Program-made: the position numbers and the translations under genes
Part shown: positions 1 through 7,696 of the stretch, piece by piece
How positions within the stretch are numbered: the first letter of the stretch is position 1
Layout: each line of letters opens with the position of its first letter
Source: JAAYCI01 sp964371725
GTDB lineage: Bacteria > Bacillota > Clostridia > Oscillospirales > Ruminococcaceae
Reading direction: 5' to 3'
NCBI GenBank assembly: GCA_964371725.1
Contig: CAYJNQ010000018.1
Coordinates: 1-36,819, forward strand
DNA length: 36,819 nucleotides
Notes under the pieces: model-generated
What the model saw: only the letters and a program-made list of their open reading frames with translations
Database searches by the model: none
What the model was told of the DNA's origin: nothing

Positions 1-391
1 ACCTTGGGGCGCTGCCCCAAACCCCGCCACTTTGAAAAGTGGACAAACTTTTTTCCAAAGAACACGCCCAGCCTGAGCGAACTCAATCCCAAAAGCCAAA
101 GGGCGATGTTTTGTTCAAATCACACGCCGCAGGGCAGCAGGGCTTCGCACTGCACCCCCGTTTGTGCCGCAAAAGTCACACAAAAATAGAAGCCGTGCTT
201 GTTTTGAATGAGTACGGCTTCTTTGGCTTTTTGGATGCTAGCCCGCGCCGCCCTGTGTGGCGTGCCCTTCAAAAAAATTCACCCTCGCGCTTTTCTCTTG
301 TGCGCGCCCATGTTCTTCGCGCTCTTTTGTAAAAGCTTTTGCCCCTGCTTTTCTCGAAAAGCAGGCGGGGTTTGGGGCAGCGCCCCAAGGT
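1..391. repeat. Dispersed inverted-repeat element, copy 1
   Basis: This stretch starts with ACCTTGGGGCGCTGCCCCAA at base 1 and ends with its exact reverse complement at 372-391. The inverted repeat continues inward (21-28 against 364-371) to give ends of about 28 bp. Each end is a hairpin itself (TTGGGGC-GCT-GCCCCAA at 4-20). Just inside the left end is CCACTT-TGAA-AAGTGG (27-42) followed by a T-run; just inside the right end is CCTGCTTTT-CTCG-AAAAGCAGG (344-365). The centre shares only scattered similarity with copies at 9018 and 26893. No transposase-like reading frame is present, and the reading frames here are translations of the repeat. The element may extend left of the window. It fills the whole gene-free region up to 392. 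Confidence 0.85.
182..222 (-). terminator. Possible terminator inside repeat copy 1
   Basis: A 9-bp stem, AGAAGCCGT (188-196) with ACGGCTTCT (214-222), has a 17-nt loop. On the minus strand it is followed by ATTTTTG. It could end leftward transcription from the flavoprotein gene that stops at 393. The large loop and short T-run make this tentative. Confidence 0.35.
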
Positions 392-392
392 T

Positions 393-1016
393 TTACGCCT
401 GCGGGCCCTTCGGCAAGCCTTTGGCAAGCGCAATGGTTTTGCTCAGTTTTGCACCGGCTCTTTGTGCGTTTTGCAAAATGGACTCGTGCTTATTTGCCTC
501 GCCTTTTTGAAACAGGTGCAACACCTTCATGTTTTGCACACTGCGCACGCCCACGGCCTGTAGGCTCATCTGCATGGCCTCGGAGGCAAAGCCCATGTCG
601 GATACATCCTCTTGTTCGCACACGGCCACGGTAACGGCATATTTCAAGCCCTGCACCTCGAAGGGAGACAACCACACCGAGCGGTCGCCCTCGTCGAACA
701 CCTCGTAGGCATACAAACGGTCTAAGAACATTTTGGTTAGCGCGGATACATTGTAAAAATACGTGGGCGAGCCCAGCACCCAGCCGTCGGCGGCTTCCAG
801 TTTTGCATAAATGCCTTGCATGTCATCTTTCAGCACACATTTTCGTGTTTTTTGGCACCCTTCGCAGCCAATGCACCCTTTAAAATCCAAATCGGAAAGG
901 TATATTTTTTCGGCTGTGGCGCCCTCGTTTTCGGCGCCTTTCAAAACCTCGCTCACCAAAAGGTCTGTGTTGCCGCCTTTGCGTGCACTGCCCACCAATC
1001 CCAGGATTTTATTCAT
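393..1016 (-). CDS. NADPH-dependent FMN reductase / iron-sulfur flavoprotein family
   Basis: This is a 207-residue flavodoxin-fold protein. The N-terminus (ILGLVGSARKGGNTDLL, about 4-20) is the FMN phosphate-binding loop of the NADPH-dependent FMN reductase family. A compact cysteine cluster, C48-x2-C51-x2-C54-x5-C60, matches the CX2CX2CX4-7C motif that binds a [4Fe-4S] cluster in iron-sulfur flavoproteins. GSPTYFYNVSALTKMFLDR is the second flavin-binding segment. It probably transfers electrons from a ferredoxin or NAD(P)H to an unknown acceptor. The ATG at 1016 was chosen because AAGGAGG lies just upstream and family homology begins there. The stop codon falls at the border of repeat copy 1, and the last residues (LAKGLPKGPQA) are coded by the flank of that repeat. 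Substrate is unknown. Confidence 0.85.
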   Translation of the reverse strand: MNKILGLVGSARKGGNTDLLVSEVLKGAENEGATAEKIYLSDLDFKGCIGCEGCQKTRKCVLKDDMQGIYAKLEAADGWVLGSPTYFYNVSALTKMFLDRLYAYEVFDEGDRSVWLSPFEVQGLKYAVTVAVCEQEDVSDMGFASEAMQMSLQAVGVRSVQNMKVLHLFQKGEANKHESILQNAQRAGAKLSKTIALAKGLPKGPQA

Positions 1017-1104
1017 CGAAAAACCTCCTTTTCCAATTTGGTTTTCAAATATGGCCGCACGGCGTGTTTCACACAAAACACACAAAACTTCCACCCGGTT
1101 TTCG

Positions 1105-1133
1105 TTGCATTCCAAGGCAAAAAGTCGTAGAAT
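1105..1133 (+). promoter_or_regulatory. Candidate promoter for msrAB
   Basis: TTGCAT (1105-1110) and TAGAAT (1128-1133) are separated by 17 bp. They would start transcription near 1140, about 40 bases ahead of msrAB. This is sequence match only. Confidence 0.5.
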
Positions 1134-1161
1134 GAGGCTCATATAAAGCTTTCTGTTTTAC

Positions 1162-1190
1162 ATTATACAAGGAGGGTAAAACCATGACAA
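1162..1190 (-). promoter_or_regulatory. Candidate promoter for the flavoprotein gene
   Basis: On the minus strand TTGTCA (1190-1185) and TATAAT (1167-1162) are 17 bp apart. This predicts a start near 1155 and a leader of about 140 nt for the gene beginning at 1016. The -35 box overlaps the first codons of the divergent msrAB gene. Confidence 0.6.
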
Positions 1191-2134
1191 GGGAAATCTA
1201 TGTGGCCGGTGGATGTTTTTGGGGCACCGAGGAATATTTGAGGCAGATTCCGGGGGTTTTGTCCACCGAGGTGGGCTATGCCGGCGGGCACACACAAAAC
1301 CCCTGCTACAAAGAGGTGTGCGCCGGGAACACCGGGCACGCCGAGGTGGTGCGTGTAGAATATGACGACGATGTGATCACCCTGCCGTTTTTGCTTGCTT
1401 TGTTCTATAAAACCATCGACCCTACATCTAAAAACCGCCAAGGCGGAGACACGGGCGAGCAGTATCGCACGGCCGTTTATTACCAAAACGAAGCCGACAG
1501 GCCCGTTATCGAACACTCTTTGCAGGAATTGCAAAAACAGTATACAAAGCCCGTGGTAACACAGGTGGAGCCCGTAAAAAACTATACAAGGGCCGAGCTT
1601 TCGCACCAAAAGTATTTGCAAAAACATCCCGGCGGATATTGCCATGTGTCCCCCGGTGCCTTTTCGCGTGCACGGGAAAGCGTGGACCCTGCCGCGCGTT
1701 TTCGCGCACAAGAAAAAGAGGATTTGAAAGGCCGTTTAAGCCCTTTGCAGTTCGAAGTAACGCAAGAAAACGCAACAGAGCGCCCTTTTCACAACGAGTA
1801 CAACGAAACGCAGCAAAGCGGCCTTTATGTGGATGTAACCACGGGGCAAGCCCTATTTGTCTCGGCCGACAAATTTGTTTCGGGCTGTGGTTGGCCCGCT
1901 TTTGCAAAACCCATCCACAACGGGCTTTTGCAAGAAGTGCAAGACCGCACACACGGGATGATGCGCACCGAGGTGCGCTCGAAACTGGGCGACGCCCACC
2001 TTGGGCACGTGTTTGAAGACGGCCCCGCAGAAAAAGGCGGCCTGCGCTATTGCATCAACAGCGCGGCCTTGCGCTTTGTGCCAAAGGAAGACATGGAAAA
2101 AGAGGGCTACGGCGCCTATCTTTCTTTGTTGTAG
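1184..2134 (+). CDS. msrAB: Fused peptide methionine sulfoxide reductase MsrA-MsrB
   Basis: This 316-residue fusion repairs oxidised methionine. The MsrA half (about 1-155) reduces the S-sulfoxide and carries GGCFWG with the catalytic Cys11; the CxHVSPG segment near 153 is the usual C-terminal part of this domain. The MsrB half (about 185-310) reduces the R-sulfoxide and shows SGCGWPAF (233-240), RTEVRSKLGDAHLGHVFEDG, and RYCINSAALRF with catalytic Cys290. The CxxC zinc pairs of some MsrB proteins are absent, as in many fused forms. No signal peptide is visible, so it is probably cytosolic. The ATG follows ACAAGGAGGGTAAAACC, a strong ribosome binding site. It is divergent from the flavoprotein gene, which also fits redox stress. 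Confidence 0.95.
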   Translation: MTREIYVAGGCFWGTEEYLRQIPGVLSTEVGYAGGHTQNPCYKEVCAGNTGHAEVVRVEYDDDVITLPFLLALFYKTIDPTSKNRQGGDTGEQYRTAVYYQNEADRPVIEHSLQELQKQYTKPVVTQVEPVKNYTRAELSHQKYLQKHPGGYCHVSPGAFSRARESVDPAARFRAQEKEDLKGRLSPLQFEVTQENATERPFHNEYNETQQSGLYVDVTTGQALFVSADKFVSGCGWPAFAKPIHNGLLQEVQDRTHGMMRTEVRSKLGDAHLGHVFEDGPAEKGGLRYCINSAALRFVPKEDMEKEGYGAYLSLL

Positions 2135-2176
2135 CAAAAATGCGGTGGCTGAATTTTAAAATAAAACCATTTTGGC

Positions 2177-2205
2177 TTGCGTGGCAGCTTTTTATACGCT
2201 AAAAT
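2177..2205 (+). promoter_or_regulatory. Candidate promoter for the MATE gene
   Basis: TTGCGT (2177-2182) and TAAAAT (2200-2205) are 17 bp apart, giving a leader of about 70 nt before the ATG at 2280. Confidence 0.5.
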
Positions 2206-2279
2206 AGAAATGCTGTTCGCATCCTGTGCTCTTTTGCAAGGTGGGTGTGAAAACGCCAACTTTTGCAGAGGAGCTTTTT

Positions 2280-3650
2280 ATGACGCAAGAAACAACACCC
2301 AACCGCCTTGGCACGGTGCCCGTTGGGAAATTGATTTTTCAATTGGCCCTGCCGGCCATTGTGGCACAAATCATCAATTTGCTGTACACCTTGGTAGACC
2401 GTATCTACATTGGCCGCATCGAGGGTGTGGGTGCGCTTGCCCTTACGGGCGTGGGCGTCACGCTGCCGCTCATCCTCATCATCACGGCCACCTCTTCGCT
2501 GGTGGGCATGGGTGGCGCCCCGCGTGTGTCCATCTTTATGGGCAGTGGCGACATCGAACGTGCACGCAAAACATTGGGAAGTTGTTTTTCCTTTTTGTGC
2601 ATACTGGCCGTCTTGCTCACCGTTTTCTTTTTGTTTTTTGCACAGCCCCTGCTCTTGCGCTTTGGGGCCAGCGAAAACACCATCGGCTACGCGCTTGAAT
2701 ATTTCAACATCTACACCCTTGGCACGGTGTTTGTGCTGTTCACGCTTGGCCTAAACCCCTTCATCACGGCGCAAGGCTATGCCAAAACCAGCATGCTCAC
2801 AGTGGTGCTCGGCGCCGTCACCAACATCATTTTAGATCCCATTTTCATCTTTGGCTTCGGCCTTGGTGTGCGCGGTGCCGCCCTGGCCACCATCTTGGCA
2901 CAGGCCGTATCCTGCACCTTTGTGCTCGTATTTTTAACGGGGAAAAGGCCCCTTGTGCGCCTTGCACGCCCCTACCTCAAAATTGAAAAAAAATTGCTGA
3001 TGCCGGCCTTGGCCCTTGGGCTTTCCCCTTTCATCATGCAATCCACCGAAAGTTTGCTGGCCGTTGCATTCAACTCGTCGCTTTTGCGCTACGGTGGAGA
3101 TTTGGCCGTGGGCAGCATGACCATTCTCACCAGTGTGATGCAGCTGGCCATGATGCCCCTGCAAGGGCTTGCGCAGGGCGCACAGCCCGTTGTAAGTTAC
3201 AATTTCGGTGCCAAAAACCCAAAGCGTGTAAAATCGGCCTTTTTCATCCTTTTGCGCAGTTGCCTTTTGTTCACCTTTGTATTTTGGCTTCTTGTGATGC
3301 TTGTGCCCGAGCTGTTTGTGGGGCTTTTCACGGCCGATGCCGCGCTCATTGCCTTTGCCGCACCCGCCTTGCGCATCTACATGTTCGGCGCCTTTGCCTT
3401 CGGTGCGCAAATGGCCTGCCAGTTCACCTTCATTGCGTTGGGCAACGCAAAATCAAGCCTGTTTCTGGCTTTGCTTCGTAAAATATTCCTTCTCATCCCC
3501 CTTATTTATATCTTGCCCCTTGTTTTATCTTTTGATGAAACAACCTCTGTTTTTATGGCAGAACCCGTGGCGGATATTCTGGCGGCCACGGCCACCGTTA
3601 CACTCTTCGCCGTGCAGTTTCGCAAGGCCCTGCAGGGTTTGCGCGCATAA
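2280..3650 (+). CDS. MATE family multidrug efflux transporter
   Basis: This 456-residue integral membrane protein has about 12 hydrophobic helices in two similar halves, as in MATE (NorM/DinF) cation-driven multidrug exporters. Family hallmarks include LALPAIVAQIINLLYTLVDRI near the N-terminus, GVGVTLPLILIITATSSLVGMG in helix 2, and GLAQGAQPVVSYNFGAKNP in the second half. The last is the typical start of the loop after helix 8. Length is normal for the family. The ATG at 2280 follows GCAGAGGAGC; an upstream in-frame ATG lacks a good ribosome site. Substrates cannot be predicted. It appears to be transcribed alone. Confidence 0.93.
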   Translation: MTQETTPNRLGTVPVGKLIFQLALPAIVAQIINLLYTLVDRIYIGRIEGVGALALTGVGVTLPLILIITATSSLVGMGGAPRVSIFMGSGDIERARKTLGSCFSFLCILAVLLTVFFLFFAQPLLLRFGASENTIGYALEYFNIYTLGTVFVLFTLGLNPFITAQGYAKTSMLTVVLGAVTNIILDPIFIFGFGLGVRGAALATILAQAVSCTFVLVFLTGKRPLVRLARPYLKIEKKLLMPALALGLSPFIMQSTESLLAVAFNSSLLRYGGDLAVGSMTILTSVMQLAMMPLQGLAQGAQPVVSYNFGAKNPKRVKSAFFILLRSCLLFTFVFWLLVMLVPELFVGLFTADAALIAFAAPALRIYMFGAFAFGAQMACQFTFIALGNAKSSLFLALLRKIFLLIPLIYILPLVLSFDETTSVFMAEPVADILAATATVTLFAVQFRKALQGLRA

Positions 3651-3695
3651 AAAATTGCGCCGCACCCGTGCAAAGCGTCGTCCTTTTGGGCAGGC

Positions 3696-3713
3696 TTGTT
3701 TGAGCTCAAACAA
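3696..3713. other. Perfect 18-bp palindrome
   Basis: TTGTTTGAGCTCAAACAA reads the same on both strands. It lies about 45 bases beyond the MATE stop, between two convergent genes. It has no T-run directly after it. It could be a weak terminator hairpin or a protein-binding site. Confidence 0.5.
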
Positions 3714-3750
3714 TCGCTTTGTGCTCTTGCCGAAAAGCGAATTATGGCAT

Positions 3751-3776
3751 AAAAAAAGTGGGGCTAGGCCCCACTT
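3751..3776 (-). terminator. Terminator of the OFA-type transporter gene
   Basis: AAGTGGGGC (3756-3764) pairs with GCCCCACTT (3768-3776) around a 3-nt loop. On the minus strand the stem is followed by a run of seven T. It lies about 45 bases past the stop at 3820. Confidence 0.85.
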
Positions 3777-3819
3777 GTCTTATCAACCTGTCAAAAACCG
3801 AATACGATTGCACCCCCTG

Positions 3820-5058
3820 CTATTTTTCGGCGGTGGGGTTTTTTCGTTTGTCCGCAAGGCGCTTCACCAGCAAGATGCACAACACGGCCACCAGTGAACA
3901 CACGCTGGCAATGGCAAACGCCGGGAACATGAGGGTGATGTCGTCGGCGGCGATGTTGCGATAGTGCCCCGCGATGTAGGAGGAGCCCACGGCGGCCATG
4001 CCAAAACCAAGCAACACCATGCCATAGTTTGTGGCCACATAGCTGGGGCCAAAGGTTTCGGCCGTAAGTGTGGGATAGTTCGACAAAAGGCCGCCATAGA
4101 AAAAGCCAATACAACCAATCAGAACAAAAATCCAATAGCCACGCGCCCAGTTCACAAGCAAAGACATGGCCCCGCTGCCCAGCATCAAAATAACCAAGGT
4201 GGGAATGCGGCCCAATTTGTCGGAAACGATGCCCCAGAAAAGGCGCCCCACCGAGTTGAATATCGAAATCATCAATACGCCCACCGTGGCGGTTTCGGCC
4301 ATGCCGTGCCCCTCTGCAATGGGTTTTGCAAAACCAATCATCATCAGCCCACCCGTGCAAGCCAACATCATCGACACCGTGATGAGGTAAAATTCGGCAC
4401 GCTTCAAAACCCCACGGGGCGACAAATCTCCCGAGGCCTTTTGTGCCATGGCCGCAGATGTGGCGTCGGTTTTTTCTGTGTATAGCAGCAGCGATCCACC
4501 CGTGCACACCACCAGAAAAATAAACGAAATAACACGCAAAGCCATAAGTTCACCCACGCCTTGGCCGCCAAAGGCGGTAATCATGGTTTCCACAATCGGT
4601 GTGAACACCACCCCGCCCATGCCAAGCGCGGCCACCACAAGCCCCGTTACCAAGCCTTTTTTCTCGGGGTATAGTTTCTGCACACAGGCAATGGTGGTGG
4701 AATAGGCAAAGCCCATGCCCACGCCGCCCAAAACGCCATAGGTAATCCAGATAAAATAGGGAAAATCCGGTTGCGTGAACGAGGCCAAAAAGAACCCGAT
4801 GGATAAAATAAACCCGCCAATCATCACCACAATTTTAAGCGGAATTTTGGTTGCCAACAGGCCGCCACACACACTGCCCACCGTCAATGTGGCTAGCAGC
4901 AGCGAATAGGCAAGGCTGGCCGCGGCGTTGTCGCCACCAAAAAGCGAGTTTGCAATGCCTGTTTGAAAAACGCTCCAAATATAGGCAACCCCCAAACAAA
5001 GCTGGATGGCAATGGCCGCAACCAATGCCAACACCTTGCGTGTCGATGTTTTCTTCAT
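3820..5058 (-). CDS. OFA family major facilitator transporter (oxalate/formate antiporter-like)
   Basis: This 412-residue protein has about 12 membrane helices with an MFS arrangement. The start (QLCLGVAYIWSVFQTGIA) is the first-helix pattern of the OFA family, and GVLGGVGMGFAYSTTIACVQK near 110 is the matching fourth-helix region. NSVGRLFWGIVSDKLGR (about 273-289) is the loop motif between helices 8 and 9. OFA members exchange small carboxylates such as oxalate/formate, or take up other monocarboxylates. The substrate here is unknown because no oxalate or formate genes are adjacent. The start follows AGAAGGGGAAACAAAC. It forms its own unit with a strong promoter at 5108-5137 and a terminator at 3751. 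Confidence 0.88.
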   Translation of the reverse strand: MKKTSTRKVLALVAAIAIQLCLGVAYIWSVFQTGIANSLFGGDNAAASLAYSLLLATLTVGSVCGGLLATKIPLKIVVMIGGFILSIGFFLASFTQPDFPYFIWITYGVLGGVGMGFAYSTTIACVQKLYPEKKGLVTGLVVAALGMGGVVFTPIVETMITAFGGQGVGELMALRVISFIFLVVCTGGSLLLYTEKTDATSAAMAQKASGDLSPRGVLKRAEFYLITVSMMLACTGGLMMIGFAKPIAEGHGMAETATVGVLMISIFNSVGRLFWGIVSDKLGRIPTLVILMLGSGAMSLLVNWARGYWIFVLIGCIGFFYGGLLSNYPTLTAETFGPSYVATNYGMVLLGFGMAAVGSSYIAGHYRNIAADDITLMFPAFAIASVCSLVAVLCILLVKRLADKRKNPTAEK

Positions 5059-5107
5059 GTTTGTTTCCCCTTCTCACCAAAATTAGATTGTTTGCGAACA
5101 TCCACCC

Positions 5108-5137
5108 ATTATACAGAAAAACAGTGGGTTTTGTCAA
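5108..5137 (-). promoter_or_regulatory. Promoter of the OFA transporter gene
   Basis: TTGACA (5137-5132) and TATAAT (5113-5108) are both perfect consensus hexamers with an 18-bp spacer. The -35 box begins just past the stop codon of the preceding hydrolase gene. Confidence 0.85.
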
Positions 5138-5139
5138 TT

Positions 5140-6102
5140 TCATTTCACCAAATTCGTAGCCAAGTCATTTTTCGAATTCGCTTTCAGAAATTCCAAAATG
5201 TCGCTGTATACCTGCTTTCGGTCTTTCTCGTTGAGCATCTCGTGGCGGCCGCCCGGATATAAGGTCAGCGACAAGGGCCCCACGCCGGCTTTTTTCAGCC
5301 AGGCTTCCACCTGCCGCACGCCATGGCCAAAATCACCCACGGGGTCCTCTGCGCCCGAAAACAAAAAAATAGGCAAATCTTTTGGCATCGCCATCGCCCA
5401 AGATTTCCCGCTCACCTCGTGCAAAATGTGAAACAGTTCATAATAGCCGCCCACCGTGAACAGGAAATTGCATTTTTCGTCCCTCACATATTGGCGCACC
5501 ACTTCTTCTTCGCCGGAAATCCAATCGTAGCGGGTGTTTGCATTTGGAATGCGCGCAAGATAACTGCCAAACGTTAGTTTTTGCAAAAATGGAGACCGAT
5601 ACCGCTCGCCGTGGCTTTTTTCCAAAACACGCGCCATGGAAAGCCCCATGCGCAACAAGGGGCTGTGCCCACTTGTGCCGCTTAGGATAAGCCCATCGAG
5701 CATTTCCGGCCACACGCAGGCAAATTTGCGCGCAAAAAAACTGCCCATGCTGTGCCCCAGCAGCACATAGGGCACACCGGGGTAACGCGTTTGGCACTCC
5801 TCTGCCAAATATTTTATATCTCGCAGCACAAAAGCCCTCGCGCCATGGGGGCCAAAATAGCCGTAATCGTCGGCGCTTTGGGCCGTGTCTCCGTGGCCCA
5901 GGTGGTCGTTCCCACACACAGCCACACCATTTTGTGCTAAAAAACGCGAAAAATCGTCATATCTGGCAATGTACTCGCACAGTCCGTGTGCAATTTGCAA
6001 CACGCAAAATACCGTTCCTTGCGGCTCATACAAAACGGCGGCCACTTCGTTTTGCCCGTCGGCCGATTTATACCGTATGTCTTTTTTCTCGATTTGCCGC
6101 AA
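5140..6102 (-). CDS. Alpha/beta hydrolase, monoacylglycerol lipase/lysophospholipase type
   Basis: This is a 320-residue serine hydrolase of the Hydrolase_4 type. It carries the nucleophile elbow GHSMGS with Ser118, the acid in SGAEDPVGD (Asp253) and the base in GGRHEMLNE (His287). The order and spacing match monoacylglycerol lipase and PldB-like enzymes. HGLCEYIARYDDFSRFLA (39-56) supplies the oxyanion-hole region. No signal peptide is visible. The start is taken as TTG at 6102, with AGGAGG nine bases upstream; no ATG fits the family N-terminus. It overlaps the end of the HAD gene by 35 bases, so the two are probably translationally coupled. It is the last gene of the four-gene operon. The natural ester substrate is unknown. 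Confidence 0.88.
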   Translation of the reverse strand: MRQIEKKDIRYKSADGQNEVAAVLYEPQGTVFCVLQIAHGLCEYIARYDDFSRFLAQNGVAVCGNDHLGHGDTAQSADDYGYFGPHGARAFVLRDIKYLAEECQTRYPGVPYVLLGHSMGSFFARKFACVWPEMLDGLILSGTSGHSPLLRMGLSMARVLEKSHGERYRSPFLQKLTFGSYLARIPNANTRYDWISGEEEVVRQYVRDEKCNFLFTVGGYYELFHILHEVSGKSWAMAMPKDLPIFLFSGAEDPVGDFGHGVRQVEAWLKKAGVGPLSLTLYPGGRHEMLNEKDRKQVYSDILEFLKANSKNDLATNLVK

Positions 6103-6811
6103 TGTTCAACGCCTCCTCGCCAATGGCCACCCGCTTCAATTCCACATAATTTTGAACCACATAGGTGGGTTTCGGTTTTTCCGGAACCGCTTCACCTTGA
6201 AAATTGCACCAGCAGGTGTCCAATTTCGCCCCGATCCCCCCTTGGATATCGGCCTGTAGGCTATCGCCCACCACAAGCACTTTCTGTTTGTTTTGAATGC
6301 CAAGTTTGCGAATGACCTGACTGAAAAATTTGGGCGACGGTTTTGTTACACCCAGTTTTTCGCTGAAAAACAACTCGTCAAAATAGGGTAGCAAGCCACT
6401 TTTTTCAAGGCGGCTGTGTTGCACGCGGCTGTATCCGTTGCTCACGGCGGCCAATGTTGCAAACTCGGCCAATTCCGCAAGCAATTCCACCGCGCCGGGG
6501 AAGGGCTGCGCCTGCAAAGACAGGCATTTCAGAAACTCGTTGTTCAGTTTCACCGCGTCGCCCTTTTCGCCCATGGCTTCCAGCAGTTTCTGAAACCGCT
6601 GCAAAACCAGTTTCTCTTTTTTTATTTCACCTTTTTCCAGTTTTGCCCAAAGCTGTGCGTTGATGCTTGCATACTGCTTTTGCACCTGTTCTGTGCACGG
6701 CAAATTGAATTTTTGCATGGTTTGCGCAATGGCCACCTTCTCGGCCGCCGAAAAATCCAGCAGGGTTCCGTCTAAATCGATTAGCAAACAATTGTAGTTT
6801 GATTTCATCAT
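6068..6811 (-). CDS. HAD-superfamily phosphatase, YjjG-like
   Basis: This 247-residue HAD hydrolase has a cap of the kind seen in YjjG nucleotidases. Motif I is LIDLDGTLLDF with Asp12 (nucleophile) and Asp14 (acid). Motif II is AAVSNGY, motif III is the Lys in GVTKPSP, and motif IV is VVGDSLQADIQGG. YjjG-type enzymes dephosphorylate pyrimidine nucleoside monophosphates, including damaged ones, but specificity cannot be read from the sequence. AAAAGGAGAT precedes the start. The last dozen residues overlap the next gene in another frame and go beyond the usual family end. It sits 20 bases after the NlpC/P60-like gene. Confidence 0.88.
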   Translation of the reverse strand: MMKSNYNCLLIDLDGTLLDFSAAEKVAIAQTMQKFNLPCTEQVQKQYASINAQLWAKLEKGEIKKEKLVLQRFQKLLEAMGEKGDAVKLNNEFLKCLSLQAQPFPGAVELLAELAEFATLAAVSNGYSRVQHSRLEKSGLLPYFDELFFSEKLGVTKPSPKFFSQVIRKLGIQNKQKVLVVGDSLQADIQGGIGAKLDTCWCNFQGEAVPEKPKPTYVVQNYVELKRVAIGEEALNIAANREKRHTV

Positions 6812-6831
6812 GTTTTTATCTCCTTTTGCAC

Positions 6832-7683
6832 CTATGGTTGCCCTCCATACAAACTGGCCACGGCCATCAATTGCGCGGCCAGCACCCCGTTGTAGTTTTC
6901 GTCTTTCGCGCGTAAACTGCTGATGATAACACCCTCGTTGCCCTTGTCTTGGGTTGCGTGCACAAATTTCCCCTCGCCGATGTAAATGCCGGCCGTGTTG
7001 TGAAAATAGAGAAGGTCTCCCTCGTCCATGCGGCCTGGCGGCACAGGGTGCACCTCGCCCCCCGGTTTAAAATACACCTCTCTGGCGATGCTCACGCCAT
7101 TGAGCGCATAGCTCATTGCACAAAGCCCCGCCGCATCCATGCCCAGCGGGCTGCGCCCACCCTTGCGATAGCCAACACCGTTGTAGGAAAGCGCCGTTTC
7201 CACCAAGTTCCAACGCATATCGGCAGCCGACAAGCTGCGCCAGTTTTCAATGGCATCGCCAAGATAACTGGCGCGTGTGTAGCCCACACCCCCATTTGGC
7301 AAACCCACTTTCGCAAAACCATCGTCCTGCACATTCAATTGCACCAAAACACCCCCACGCGTCATCGAAACCAAACGCGCTGCATATTCCGTTGGCTCTT
7401 TTTGAATGTCTATATAAGGTGCAAGCACCGTTGTTTTCGGGTATTTTCGCCAGGCCGTGGCCACGGCGTTGTCCTGTTCCAAACAAGCCAATGGGGTATA
7501 GCCCTCCATGGCATATTCCGTGCGCAAATAACACCAGCCGGTTTCCGATGTTTGCAGCACCTGCACCGACATTCCATACAACACCTCATCCAGGCGCTCG
7601 CTCTCCACACTCGGCCGTTTGTATACCGGGGCCAAATCGGTGATGACACTTGCAAGACCCATCTGTTCTGTACTCCTTTTCAT
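6832..7683 (-). CDS. SH3b-NlpC/P60-like protein with lost catalytic residues
   Basis: This 283-residue protein has two bacterial SH3-like regions (about 10-70 and 80-145) followed by an NlpC/P60 (C40 peptidase) fold (about 155-275). The layout matches clostridial cell-wall endopeptidases. The motif that should read D-C-S-G reads D183-A-A-G186, so the nucleophilic Cys is Ala184. In the next motif, normally H-V-x-x-Y, the His position is Thr230 (NTAGIYIG). The third conserved His remains (KFVHA, His242). It is therefore probably an inactive enzyme kept for binding. No signal peptide is visible. The start could be ATG 7683 or ATG 7662, the latter having AAAAGGAG ten bases upstream. It follows the DUF1887 gene by 13 bases. 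Confidence 0.8.
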   Translation of the reverse strand: MKRSTEQMGLASVITDLAPVYKRPSVESERLDEVLYGMSVQVLQTSETGWCYLRTEYAMEGYTPLACLEQDNAVATAWRKYPKTTVLAPYIDIQKEPTEYAARLVSMTRGGVLVQLNVQDDGFAKVGLPNGGVGYTRASYLGDAIENWRSLSAADMRWNLVETALSYNGVGYRKGGRSPLGMDAAGLCAMSYALNGVSIAREVYFKPGGEVHPVPPGRMDEGDLLYFHNTAGIYIGEGKFVHATQDKGNEGVIISSLRAKDENYNGVLAAQLMAVASLYGGQP

Positions 7684-7696
7684 GTTCTGTTCGCCT

